Below, piece after piece: positions 25,301-37,525 of a stretch of 64,000 bases of DNA. Source of the DNA: Dipylidium caninum. Lineage: Eukaryota; Platyhelminthes; Cestoda; Cyclophyllidea; Dipylidiidae. Position 1 is the stretch's first letter. Each line of letters starts with the position of its first letter. The translations under genes and the position numbers were made by a program. Location: positions 682,001 to 746,000 of the forward strand of contig QEYB01001522.1 in assembly GCA_017562135.1 (NCBI GenBank), read 5' to 3'. The notes under the pieces were generated by a model. The model saw only the letters and a program-made list of their open reading frames with translations, was not told the origin of the DNA and searched no databases.

Positions 25301-25997
25301 GTGGCCTGTAAAAAAATAAATTAGCAAACAAGTAAATTTACGTATTTAACATGAATAAGGTAGGCTCGGTGACAAATTCATTATAAAAAGCCTTATACGT
25401 AAGTAACGAATCGGAAGAAAACTATATAGTTATAAATGTTGAAAAGCGTGGAAACCGATAAAGGCTTTGTTCTAACCATTTGGTAGTTAGAAAAGGCATA
25501 TGAAATACTTGACATTAAACCACGAGTTTCATCACCGCTTCATAACAATGAAATGAAGCGATTAAGAAAAAGTGCCAAAATTAGAAAAATTTTGTGAAAA
25601 CTCTGTAGATGTTGATGAGGACTTTTGTACAAATACTCTATGATACGTTTCGGATAGACCCACAGAGCACAAACTTTTCCAACTAGGATGATAATGTTAT
25701 TTAAAGCCAGAATTTGAAGAAAGGACAAAGGTAAATAGTATGGCGAAGAAAAAAGAAGAGCTAATAATTTAGACAAGATAATTAATTATCTACTGCTAAC
25801 AAACAGCTGTCTATTGTAAAAAATAAGGATATGTGTGTAACTTTCCAAATTAAAGTAATGATCGTGCTTAGGTAGAGACCCTCTGAAAGTCACAAAAATG
25901 GAAGAAACCAACCAACTAGCGGTTTCTAATATAGCGTTGCGCAGATCCTCTCCGCTTTCTCCCGTCATTAGGGGGAATCAGGATACAATGCTTTGAC
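22360..25997. other. Intergenic region with no supported gene except a weak ORF
   Basis: About 3.6 kb of AT-rich sequence between DIM1 (+) and the CTDSP gene (-). No family motif or matched splice pair was seen. The frames at 23378-23581 and 24106-24345 have no recognisable content. The right part is probably the 3' untranslated region of the CTDSP gene. A possible small secreted ORF at 24654-24857 (-) is listed separately. Confidence 0.6.
24654..24857 (-). CDS. Possible small secreted protein ORF (weak)
   Basis: A single-exon 67-residue frame starting at an ATG at 24857. Its N-terminus (MVPLFAVLLVTVLVLTSTK) looks like a signal peptide or membrane anchor. The rest is Ser/Arg-rich with only two cysteines and no known motif. 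No promoter or poly(A) signal was identified, and a hydrophobic start can arise by chance in T-rich sequence, so this is a candidate only. Confidence 0.22.
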   Translation of the reverse strand: MVPLFAVLLVTVLVLTSTKRPPQILHSCSLFSLSRVYRVTVTHDSILSHVYHSPSLCVNNRKGRNST

Positions 25998-28900
25998 CTA
26001 CTTAATGCTGCTGCCGACATCAGTATCGACTGCGACGCTGGTGATGGGATTGGCATCGGAGGGAAGACCTGTGTTGCGGGAGGATAGAGTTGGGAGGACG
26101 CCCGACGGCAGAGCGAGGGAGGAGAAGGGATTGTTGTTGACTCTGGAGTCGGAGGTCTGTCGTGTTAGGACTCCCGAGGGACCGCCAACAGGGCCGATGA
26201 TGCCTGCGTCGCTGGAACCCACTACTGCGTACTGTGCGGGGGGTGGGTTATTCTTCAGAAATTCAACTACATTACCAGGATCACCTTCCGCCAGGCGCTG
26301 GAAGTAAGGAATCAACTCCAGCAGTGCTCTGTCCGTTTTGTCGTCGAACCAGGATGTTATTTGCACCTGGTGTAAATCACACGTATACTACTAAACACTA
26401 GCAAGATTTAAGGCAACGCTTTAATTAGTATCAGTTTAATTAAGAAGTAATTTGATATGCCAATGACAAGGACATCATGAAATCAAAAGATATTACCATC
26501 ACTTCCTATCTCTTACAAATGCTGGGTAAGTTAGTTTACGTATGATGCGATAGCAATAACAAATTTTTAAAAAATGACTGATTTTCAATGTAAAGCCCAA
26601 ATTATTTTTATCTGGCGGTGAACAAAAAAAACTCAATCATTGCTAAAATGTAAGCCAAACACGTGTGAGTTGTGTAAACAAATATGTTTTTTAATAAGTT
26701 GTGATGACTTTTACCAACTCACCATTAGCAAACATGCTCTTCTCTAATAAGTGCCTCAATGAAGGACCAACCCAAGATTTAAAAATGTACTCCTACCGGT
26801 ACAAACCATTGATAGCCCTTCTGGCAAAAATTACATCCAGAATCTTTACGATAGACCACTACTTCCACCATAATGCATGTTTTTTTTAAACAGCGATTTG
26901 ATACTGAAGCGTTAGCGGTTTGTGAGGCCCGTAGCCTCATGCCTCGTGACGAACTGCCAAACTGCCTTAATGATGAAGCAAAACTCTGCTCTTAAGTAAA
27001 AAAATGAATACTACCATTTGAGGAAGGCACAATTTGATTCCCCACGGAGGAGTGAGGGGAGGGAGGAGCAGGTGAAAATGCATTAACCAGGCTTCTGATG
27101 ATACGTGACAGAAAACTTAACTTTCCAATTAGCTTAGGGGCAAACACAAGTGTAAAGCGTATGAAGAGTGGGACCAAACTTCATTCCTATGTCGAGATTT
27201 AGTTAAATCACAAATACTCCGTCAAATGACGCAAAATAAGTTATCCGTTACAAAAATATTATGAAACAGGTATAAGGAATGCCAACTTATAATAAACCCG
27301 GTGAACAAAATATTTATAGTAAAGCGGAGCGTAAAACACGCCAATTCAATAGGATTCCACACAATCACCTAAATATCTATTTAAAAGGAATCAGTATTAA
27401 AAAAGCGACTTGGTGGACTATAAATCCAATCGTTTCAAATAAGTCCTTATAACACGGTACGACTATCTGTTACATATAAGACATATTGTTAGTATAAATT
27501 TCATTAGACATTCAACCGTTTAACCGTGGAGAATTAATAAAGTTAAGTGAACGCTGTTCCATAATGCCAGGCGATGAAAACGGCTAGCAATAAATTACGT
27601 ATAAGACTTAAATCAGAATGGCTTATGAACTACAGTTTTGATCGTTCCCAGCTGAGAATTTTGATACTTACTCATAGCTCACTTTTTTTCAACACAAGTA
27701 ATCACATGTTGAAATAAATAACAAATTACTGAGTTTTCCCCTAATTTAAACGGTCCACAATTAAATGATGTATGCTTAGTGTATATATCTCGATACTAAT
27801 TTTTAACTAGTGATTAATCAAGTAAAAGAACGTTGTTTAAACCACTAAAAAAATTGTTTCAGAAAATTTATCTCCGCAAGAAGCAAGCATAGAAATGATT
27901 ACCTAGAGATTCCTATTAAATTAGAAAATTGGACCGAAAAAAAATCACCCCTAATATCATTAGACACTTCTGGGGCTTTATTCGAGTAAAAGTCCAAGAC
28001 ATTTTAAAATTTTCCGACATTTGAGATGTACCTTTCATTCAAATAAAAACCTCAGAGAGCGGATCGTTACACAGAAATCGGAGCGAAAAGGGATATGGAA
28101 GACTTGAAAAGCACATTGAAAAAAAAACGGTATTTCACGGAATAATTAAATAATAATTAAACAATTTGATAAAATCGATTTCTTTAAAATGATCAGGTAT
28201 AAGATACATGAATGCCATCTTATTAGCACAATTTATTATATCAGCAAGAAATAGGAACTGGAAGGGAAAATAGTCGACTCACAGCGTTAGCAGCGTGGAA
28301 CATATAGGAGGCAGGGGAGTTATCGAGGATGACAACCTGTTCAATAGGTCTGCCCAATTGGGCGAGGTCTTTCACGTAGTTGCCTCGATGATACACACAA
28401 GACTCGCGAAACAGGCGATAGCGAAAGACGTGCCACTTGTCCAAGAAATCAGCTACTGGATCGGCGTACTGTGTGCATGTGGACACATGAAAATTTTTGG
28501 TAAATGCATTGCCGACGTAAAAAAATTGATACTCAGATTATAGTATCATGTTGCGAACCATCATAGGCAAGAGTTATATGTGAAAGGTCAGAGAAAGCAA
28601 AAAGAAATATAAGTCACATAAACAAATAACTGCATTTTTGAGAATCCTATGGGAAGATTAAAACAACATTTAATGAAGGCTGACAAATTCACAGACAAGT
28701 AGAAAAGATTAAATGTTCATTCTGTTGGCAAAGTGCCTAACTCAAGAAGCTTTTTTAATACTTGGCGTAATGAAGGTAAAAAAAACGTTGACAATTGAGA
28801 GAGTTAGGCAGTGAAGTTGTCGGCATGGTAATTAACGAGATAGGATAAGTGAAGAGAGCATCACGAAGTGAACCAAAATAAGGCTACATGCACTAGATTG

Positions 28901-31900
28901 GTGTTATGACTACGACAGAGCTATAGTAGATAAAAGTAAAACAGAGTAGAAGTGCGAGCGGGAGCAGCGAGAGTGCAGGAATGCATCATCCATCAAGAAA
29001 ACATAGATTCTTCGAAACTGCCGAGGCACAAAACTAATTGAGAGGTGAGCACTCCGCCCTGAACTTGGGTTGAGAGGATTTATTCAGGAAAGTGAGTGGT
29101 TTTAAATCATCAATCCGTTCAGTATATCTGCCGATCTATGGCGACACTGAAGAAGTTCTGAATGATATCACATTTGATAACCATCAGCGATTGATGTATG
29201 TGCGGTTAATTAGATAAAAATCAGGCAGATTAAGGCAGAATAAGTTCAGTTACTAATGAAATGAGGAAGTTTTACATTTGAATACAGTTTTAGCTAATGG
29301 AAAAATCATACAACAGGACGCGATCATCGCGAGGCGCTAAATTACAGAGGAACCTCAGATTAGGTGAGATTTCAGCCAAATCTCAAAAAACCGTGGATCA
29401 GTCATGTATGCATATCCCAAGGACAAAAAACTCGTTTAATCAACTGTTACTCCGGAATACCGTGCCCAAAAGTAAGGTATGTTAGGAATTCAATGGGAAA
29501 GCGATAACCCTTTGAACTGTAGAGGGGATTTAGGGCAAGCTAAAATTTACCAATGATGTATTTAACAAGACTAGCGTTAAATTGTGGAAATATGCATTAT
29601 ATACAAGGGGCTAACACTTTGGGTTAAGTCAGAGGCAAGCACAATACAGTTCTCACGTTGTTGACACGTATAAACCTGCAAGTAGGATGGAGACAGTAAA
29701 TTAACACGTTCCTATAGACAGTAGACTATAACACTGCAAATACTGCTGCTATCAGCGAATATACTTCGTGTAAAAGTTGTTTGTAATATTAACATTAGGC
29801 AATAAACATCATGAACAATTCGAACGAAAACGAACGCCTTTAAGAGAACATTTATTATTAAAGGCACAGAATATAAAAATAGTCATCAGACCGGATTTGA
29901 AAGTAAATTCTTAAAAATTTAAAAGTTACCATGACAGAATCAACCGAAATTCATAGGAAAAGGTCAAATTGATCAAGTGGACACTGAAGCATGAGTAAGA
30001 AATTGAAGAATTGACCTCAACTAGTTTTACAAAAAGACAACAAAGACGGTTTTCCACAGAATATTCCCCCAAAAAATGCATATTCTTATTCTCCAACACG
30101 AAAGAAGTTTGTTGCCGTTTTTATGATCAGTGCTATTACCTAATAACATCATGTTTTTATTCACCTTCTTTTTATGAAAAAAGGCTTATTTTGGACAAAA
30201 AACTAACCGTTAGGCCAAAAAAAGTCACAAGTAAGAAGCATCGTAATTGCTTTATAAACTTCAGTAGGCTGGACCGCATAAGCAATCGCATTGTTTCCTT
30301 TTGACTGTATCTCTATACATGTAGCGGGTGGAGAGAAGAGGCAAATTTGAGATAGGGATTTGGAGAAACCTAACGCACAAAAAACTATACTCAACGAGAA
30401 AAGGGGGTAAGTTATAACGAAGCACGAACAAATTTTTATCTCAGTTACACATTACCACCATTCACCACCATATTTTATAACCTTTTGACCCCAAGTTAGC
30501 AAAAAAAAATAAAATCACACCGAGCTACGGGGGTAACATTATTATATATTGGGTAGAGCAAGCTGATGAAAAAATATTATTACTTTGAGACCCCTATAAC
30601 AAACATATCTTGAGCCCCATAACGGCAAGAACAAAAACTGTACCTAGATTGAAGAAATACAGCTATATAAAAATGTGGTAACTAGTTTTCAATGAAGGAT
30701 CTTATTTATCCTCACTCGATAAATTATTTCAATTGGTACTCACAATGTAATTGAAAAATTCAAATGCTATTCATCAAACAAAACAACAATCATCTGCACT
30801 GAACCTGGTACTTTCTATCTGGAAGCCTCGGAGTATAGTGTAAGATGGCCCCATAGTATTTCTAACACGTTTGCCTTGAAATCTGAATACCATGATATCT
30901 GGCGATTCTTGAATTTCAAGATTATTGAGACGAAACACCTTACCTTTTCCTCAGTGCCGGTAGAAAGCAGTGTGCACATGGCCGGCTGTTTAAAAATCTA
31001 GGCAAGTCTTTCCATCACGTGTGCTAGTGGTTGGGTAGCTTAATACCCGTTAAGTAGAATTTGGCAGGTACGAAACGAACAATTTTATGACTGGGAACAA
31101 GTAAAAACTACTCAAAACTATTCACCTCAGCCAAAAAAATAAAGGAACTGCATTAGCCATTTATTATTAATAACAATAACTTGGATTTTGGTAAAAACAT
31201 AAATTTTTGACTAAAAGCGGAAATCAATCGGTTCCCAGTGGTCTTATAAGGCTATACAAGCGAGTTCACAAATAAACTTCCCTAGCCTACAAGTTGGTAA
31301 AATCGACACCAGGTCAAAATGATAAACATTCATATTCATGAACCAATGGTGGCTATTTACTACAGTGTCACGGCAGTCAAGTTGCTACTTCTATGTTGGC
31401 AAAATCTATATAACGGGAAACAAATACCACCGCAAACTTGCCAGCTGACGTTCCTGAATAGTGACGTAATATCGCGTGAGTTTCCGATATATTAATAATC
31501 GGGAAAAAAAGCTAGTGTCGAAAAGTAACCAAGCAATAAACAAATCGTTTCAAAATAAATGACAGAAATTTTAAAAATAGATAAAAAAATACCCCGGAAT
31601 TACAATCGAAGCAGTTATAATAGTTAAACGAAATCGATGTGACAATGTAAGAAGGCAGATTTGGCGAAGCGCCATTTAGGTACAATGCTAAGACGAAATC
31701 ATATCTGTCTCATAGGGAACAACGCGTGGCAACAAGTTAGACGGTGCTGCATAATGAACGTAAAGTGAGTAGAAATTAAGCAATTGAAGAGTTCTCTTCT
31801 TAATAGAGATAACGAGTAACAAAGATAAAGGAGTGCAACGTACCTTAGAAAGACTTGCAGTAAACAGCACACACTCGTAAATATCAGCCATGGCTCGGAG

Positions 31901-33567
31901 GAACTCATCTACATGTGGCCGCTTGAGTACATACACCTGGCGCACCACATTGTCAATCTCAACTCCCACTTTAAAATCTGCTTTATCGACTGCCTGAAAA
32001 CGTTAAATAGTGTTATGGGAAAAAAAGTCGTCAACACCTACTGAATCACTAAAATGGCAAATTAGTATGAATCAAATATTTAAATTTTGGCAAAGTAACG
32101 AAGTTCACTAGAGGAATCCTCTATTCCTCAAAAAAAGTTAACGCACGATTCTAGTCGAAATGTGCTATCTTAGGAAGGATGCAAGCATGAAAACCGAGCA
32201 AAGTCCGGAAGAGACTACAAATAAGTAAAAGCATTCTTCAAGCCAAAGCTAGAAAAAACCATTACGTAGAATCAAATATTTGCATTAATTTGGAAAAATA
32301 CAAGAAATTTCAGTTATAGGTTTCAGTGTTTTGTCAAGAGCCTTAAAGTGGAATCTAACTGAAAAATATCATATTTAAGACCTTCTATGGGACTAGAACC
32401 AATAAGATATACAAAATATTGGAGGAAACAAAATAGTGCTAAAAACCTACCTTAAAGGAGCTATGGACGAGAGTTTCGTCCAGATCAATAATAAAACACT
32501 TCTTGCCCCGATCAAATTCTTTTTGTGGGCCAAGAAGAGTTTGACGCTGAAAACAAGCGTAGAACCCCCAAAAGTAAATGGTTGTTTTTAAATAACAATA
32601 TAATCAGGGACGAAAAACAGCCGATTAATAATTATCTATGATGAAAGACAAGTCTCTTCAAAAACACGAACTAAGCGTTAATATCCAAGGAAATTTTATA
32701 ACGAAAATTAAGTGGGTGTTTCGTGAACAATTCGTCGATGGAATAAAGTTGAAATGTGCAGATGACCACACTCAAATGATAATCTCCAGGTCATAAAAAA
32801 GAATAGGTAATCAAAAGACCCTAACATACCTGGTCCTTCAAGTAGTCGTTTGGTTGGGACAACTTAGAAGCAGTTTCATCCTTATTTAATAAGTCTGAAA
32901 CTGTAGCCAGGCCGTCCAAAGTGGTAGCTCCGTTTTTTCGTCGCCTTTTTGCAAGATAACATCGCAATCTCGAGAAAGGAGACCAAAGAGAAGGCGAAGA
33001 CTTCTCTTCATCCTTGGAACTAAGTGTTTCCTCTTCCTCATGGCTGTCAGTGGTGGGCGACTCTGATTGCATATTGTTATTATAAGACCCGGAAGAACGA
33101 AAAACGCCTCGGGATGCTATATATTTACTCGGATGAGACAAATGACCACGTTGCGTCTGTTGTAATTCAGACTTATCACTGGTCCTCGGCAAGCATCCAC
33201 AAAACAGACATTCGAGACGGCAAGTGCATAACTTATTATTCATGTTAATTTTCGGTGAGTGTGTCTTTCTGATAGTCGGTTTAAGGTCAACGCTTCGATG
33301 GCCGTCAGCATTCGTCCGATGCACTACATCACCCTGCACAGGGTTGGAGATCAACGGTATCAGGGCAGAACTCGGTAAACATGGCTTAGTGTCACGTATG
33401 GCATTTGTTTCTAAATCACTTTGGGAAGCCATTCTCAAAATACGGAGAGTTGGCAAGTCCGAAAGTACAGAAGAAAGCAAGCGATAATGTGAGCTACTTT
33501 GAGACGGTAATCCACAACTGATGAGGTGAGCTACTTGTTGGTAAGGCTTAATAGTATATGGAAACAT
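25998..33567 (-). CDS. CTDSPL: CTD small phosphatase (SCP/CTDSP-like), HAD family
   Basis: Exons: 33567-32830, 32546-32451, 31993-31844, 28468-28283, 26366-25998, all phase 0, giving 512 residues. The start is the first ATG after an in-frame TAG. The catalytic core is complete: [14 protein letters not shown] carries the DxDxT motif (Asp about 267 forms the phosphoenzyme, Asp about 269 is the acid/base), followed by [62 protein letters not shown] and SWFDD. Family members dephosphorylate Ser5 of the RNA polymerase II CTD, and SMADs. The protein is nearly twice the usual 260-280 residues. It has a 246-residue Ser-rich N-terminal exon containing a Cys cluster ([12 protein letters not shown]), possibly palmitoylated, and an 80-residue C-terminal tail beyond the phosphatase fold. 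Two introns exceed 1.9 kb. Confidence 0.93.
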
Positions 33568-34959
33568 GTCCAACAGCTTCTAGCACTGGGGTCCATAGAT
33601 GTTGAATTCACCGAGAAGAAAGTCGAGCGGGGATAAGGCGTGCAAACAATTGTTTATTCAATGTAGCTAGTTTCACGGAGCCTTCATAGACATTAACCAA
33701 TAAACGATTAAGGACAATGGTAACCAAAACATGCAATTTAGTCAAACGTCAATCGTCAAAATTTAAACTAAGAGAGTGTCCCATGGACGCATGTAAGACC
33801 GCAACCTAAAATTTCATGTTGATATATTTTTAGGTCTTTAAAAAGCGAAAAATGCATATATTTGTAATTCGTGCACAACCGCTATACTCTTAGAAAGACT
33901 TGTAATCGGCTCCGTCGCACATAAGTAATTTAACTATCCGCGCGTGGCTTATCTAAGGGAAATTGGAGCGTAAATATGCCAGCAGCGACCGGCACTGCGG
34001 CTGCTTCAATGTGGTAGGCGCTTGACCACTTACTATTTCCTTGTTACCCATCATCAGCCTTATTTGCCCTCTCCGACTATTTGACGGGGTCAAAAGAAGT
34101 GTTTTTTTAAATTAGACTTATTTTAGTAAAATATGAGCGGTCCGTGTCCTAATATACGTTAATAATCAAACACTGTATAAAGTATCTGTTATTCAGCCTC
34201 TCACACCCACTATACGAATTACTGTCTAATAATAGCTCTTTCGGAACCTTATATTGAAAAATGAGCAAGTTGTGTTTTTTCAAATTTTAAGGAGTTTAGA
34301 TAATTACCTCCCACTAAACTATTCAATGTCCAATGTCATAACAAAACATGAAATCTGTGAAAGGTAGTATTCTCATCATGCATTGGCTGAGCCGACTTTG
34401 GGTGTTTCCTCTCTGGCCTCTGGATCTCCGCGCATTTTTATTTTCGTTTGAACGCATGGGAAACGAGTGAATCTTCAGCCTACACCATTATGACATCCCT
34501 ATGCCCGAGTAAGGATGTAGGACAAGTGCTAGAAAAGATTTTCTCCAGGAAGATCCGAGAAAATGTTGAGAAGTGCACGATTCTCGATAAAAAGGTAGAG
34601 GGGCTCTTTATACTCCCTTAGTTTCTTTCCTAGATCGGATTGAATGCCATACTTTGCGAAAATTATATTAAACAATTTTCTGAAACTTCATACGCGAACG
34701 GCTGTGGCAGATTGTTATGTGCCTCAAATTGTGAGAACTTAACTATGAAAATCCGGGAGCCCTGCACAAGTGAATACGACCTGGCCGACCCGGTTGGTCT
34801 TTATCATCTGCCATCCCCTTTTATGGAATCCTTATTTTTCCCGTTCCTTGTTCTTAGTATGTAGTAATTAGGCGGCGGCAGTCTTTTACATCCCTGTGTG
34901 GTCAGTGAGCTGATTTAGACCTGCGTATGTACTTGTAGAATATTTGGATTGGCCTCAGA
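33568..34959. other. Divergent intergenic region
   Basis: About 1.4 kb between the CTDSP gene (-) and the coiled-coil-like gene (+), presumably holding both promoters. No TATA box or exon was recognised. The frame at 34640-34864 lacks supporting features. Confidence 0.6.
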
Positions 34960-37063
34960 ATGTTATCAGATAATACTGCCGTGCCAACTAACGCTTTGGA
35001 AGACTCGGTTGCCCATGACAGAAATGTTCAAGTGTCTGAATGTGTTCGCCTCGAGAATGCGAAATGTTTTGTGGATTCAACCGCCTTTAACCTTCTTGCC
35101 GAAGAAGCCCGTCTTCTAGGTGAAATAAATTTCCTAAATTCTTACCCAAACGTCAACCTTGATAATCGGGACGAAATGCTGTGAGTCGTTTAATAATTGT
35201 CAGTCAAGTCACATGTGCGTATTGAAGCTAAATAAACATCTGGCAAAATGGATTAGATACTAGGCCATTGACAGATAGACTTAAAGTTTACTAATTTTTA
35301 GTTCTGTTTGTTTTTTAGCCTGTCTTTTACTCTCAATTGTTCGATTTTGCATTGCGGCTTATCACTCGTTGGTACTGTTTTTGCTTAGACTGTTGCGCAC
35401 CATTTGTCTCATTGTTTAGTTTTATCAACACTTGACTCGTGAAGCATTCTTCATTACTATAATATTTTCATAGTGTTGAGTTGTTTGTGGCTTTACGCGA
35501 ATAATTTACCTTAATTAAAGCATCAAGAAAGCTGTTGAGAATCTTGGTGAGGAATGTGATTATCTTGAAAAGATGTGTTTGAAATTCGTTAAAGATCTCG
35601 CACATAGTGGTACACTGGAAACGTGCCGCTTGAAATCTGACCGCAGAAAAGCTCGTCAAACTTCTTATCTTGATGCTTTGGATCGCGTATGTTTTGCAAT
35701 TGCTTAATTTTTCTATGCGCTTACTTAATTTTACTTTCTCTAGCAACTTACGGAAGTGAAGCTAAATTGCTCTAAACTGGAAATTTTCCATGACATAATG
35801 ACTCTGGAAGGTAGTGCCCTAGAGGAAATGAATACATGTGTAGACAAAATTTATGCTGCTTTACAGAAATATTTGGATATAACGACTGACGTAAGCCCAC
35901 CGTCAAATTTTTACTTTGGATTGAGGATTAATGATATCACATATTTGCTAATTTTTTTAAGACAAGACTTGCGACAAGGGTGATTAGGCTATTGAGTATT
36001 TTTACTGCACTTATAGTAGCAAATGCTAGTGATCGCGTTTTTTATTTACACTAATGCAATTATTTTCGACCAGGTGTTATGTTTTTTGTTCGTCAACACT
36101 GACAAATAGTGCTCATTATTTCAGGTAAATAAACGGTTTCAACTGAACAAAATAAGTGAAGTTGAAGAGGATTTTTTATCCACTCCTGATTTCGACGCCA
36201 TGGAAATTGAACTCAGGAAACTCTTAGTTAACCTGTTTGGAGGTTAATATTCCCATTTTTTCAAGTTATATGAATAGTTCATCTTGTATAAACTATTAAT
36301 TCTTATTTGACTAGGATCTGCCGGAGATCCTGAGGTTCCGGACGATGAATTAGATACGAAGTTAATAAGTCTCTTAGATGAAAAACTTTCAACTTTGGAC
36401 GCCAAAAGTACTGCTTCTCTATTGGCTATGAAGGAATTTTCGCATGTCATAAGAGAAGTGTGAGTTCGTGGTTGATTATACTATTGAACATGACTATTTG
36501 GAGATAGTATCGTAATAGTATTTGACATGTCTTGATTTTTGATGTTACTGATGAGAACGGCAGATGTATCAGTGGTAACCGCAGAAAATGTAGTATTTAT
36601 TACATTCATCAGTTATGCATAATGAAGTCGTTGTTTATGTACGTTTAGATTTACATTGTAATCGATTCTTTACCTTGATATAATTTCATTTGTGTCTACT
36701 GTTTCATAGCCACTTTCTTCTTTGATTCATTGTTTTGTATATATTGTTCTTTTATTGTTTCCGGATGCAGAATGATCCACCTACTATTTTATAAAGATTT
36801 GAAAAATATGTATACTTAATTTAATTTCACTTAGGTATGAAGTATTATGCAAAGCTCTCCATCGGCTTGACTGTAACGAAGAGAGTGAGAAAAATCAAAA
36901 GGCGATGTCCTCCTCTGTCTACTGGAATGAACTTTCTTCTTTCTCGGGAGTCTTTCCTCGACGCCTGATCGAGAGACTTTTTGTGGTGCGTGAGGAACTG
37001 GACGCTGTTGCTGCTATTTTACAAAAGCTTGAAATTTCCTTTGATCTTAACTCGGAGGACTGA
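34960..37063 (+). CDS. Unrecognised coiled-coil-like protein, 341 residues
   Basis: Exons: 34960-35180, 35521-35686, 35744-35890, 36125-36242, 36315-36459, 36835-37063. Every junction is GT-AG and phases agree from ATG to TGA. The sequence is rich in Leu/Glu/Lys and predicted largely helical, with heptad-like segments (for example EECDYLEKMCLKFVKDL and LTEVKLNCSKLEIFHDI). It has no signal peptide or membrane segment. The C-terminal part (RRLIERLFVVREELDAV) is also amphipathic. I do not recognise the family. An augmin/HAUS-like or kinetochore-type coiled-coil subunit is one possibility, based only on general character. The model itself is strong; the function is unknown. Confidence 0.75.
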
Positions 37064-37453
37064 TAGACCGTTCCTTTTGTCATTCTGGTATATCAATCCT
37101 TCTTTCTGTATTCACGTTGTCTTGATTGCTGGAGTATTAAGAGATAATCATTTTATTATCGTCCATGCGGATTGGTGCCTTGGGTCTGAAATCTTGTTTC
37201 GATTGGGCTTAGTTAGGTGTTCTGGGAACTCCTTGCTGTGCGGTTTGTGTCCAGTGTCATACTTCAATAACGACGTTAACACGATCTTTGTTGTGTTGAA
37301 AGTGTTTGCAATAAGCAGTATTTGTTTCTTGAGTGAGCCGCCTTTTTCATAATTACTAGAATGCATCCGACAATGAATTTCGTTCCTGAGTTTTTGCTGT
37401 TCGCAAGTACTTTCGTATGCTTGGTGCGGACGTTTGTGCGTTGTCCAGGCCCT
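37064..37453. other. Short intergenic stretch
   Basis: About 390 bp between the coiled-coil-like gene and the protease promoter, presumably 3' untranslated sequence. No AATAAA was seen. An overlapping frame upstream of the protease ATG is not conserved and precedes the TATA box. Confidence 0.5.
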
Positions 37454-37488
37454 GATTGGTCAACCAGTGAACTTCGAGGTTCTATAAA
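37454..37488 (+). promoter_or_regulatory. Protease core promoter: inverted CCAAT and TATA box
   Basis: TATAAA at 37483-37488 lies 38 bp upstream of the ATG at 37526, with ATTGG (CCAAT on the other strand) about 28 bp further upstream. This predicts a start site near 37513 and a very short leader. It is the only clear TATA promoter I saw, which fits a regulated, abundantly secreted product. Confidence 0.6.
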
Positions 37489-37525
37489 GGGCGATAATTC
37501 ACGGGACTTTCATTCGTGTTGGAAG

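Noticed and set aside
33024..33487. Two plus-strand frames of 74 and 87 residues
   Set aside because: They are shadows of the long first CTDSP exon on the minus strand.
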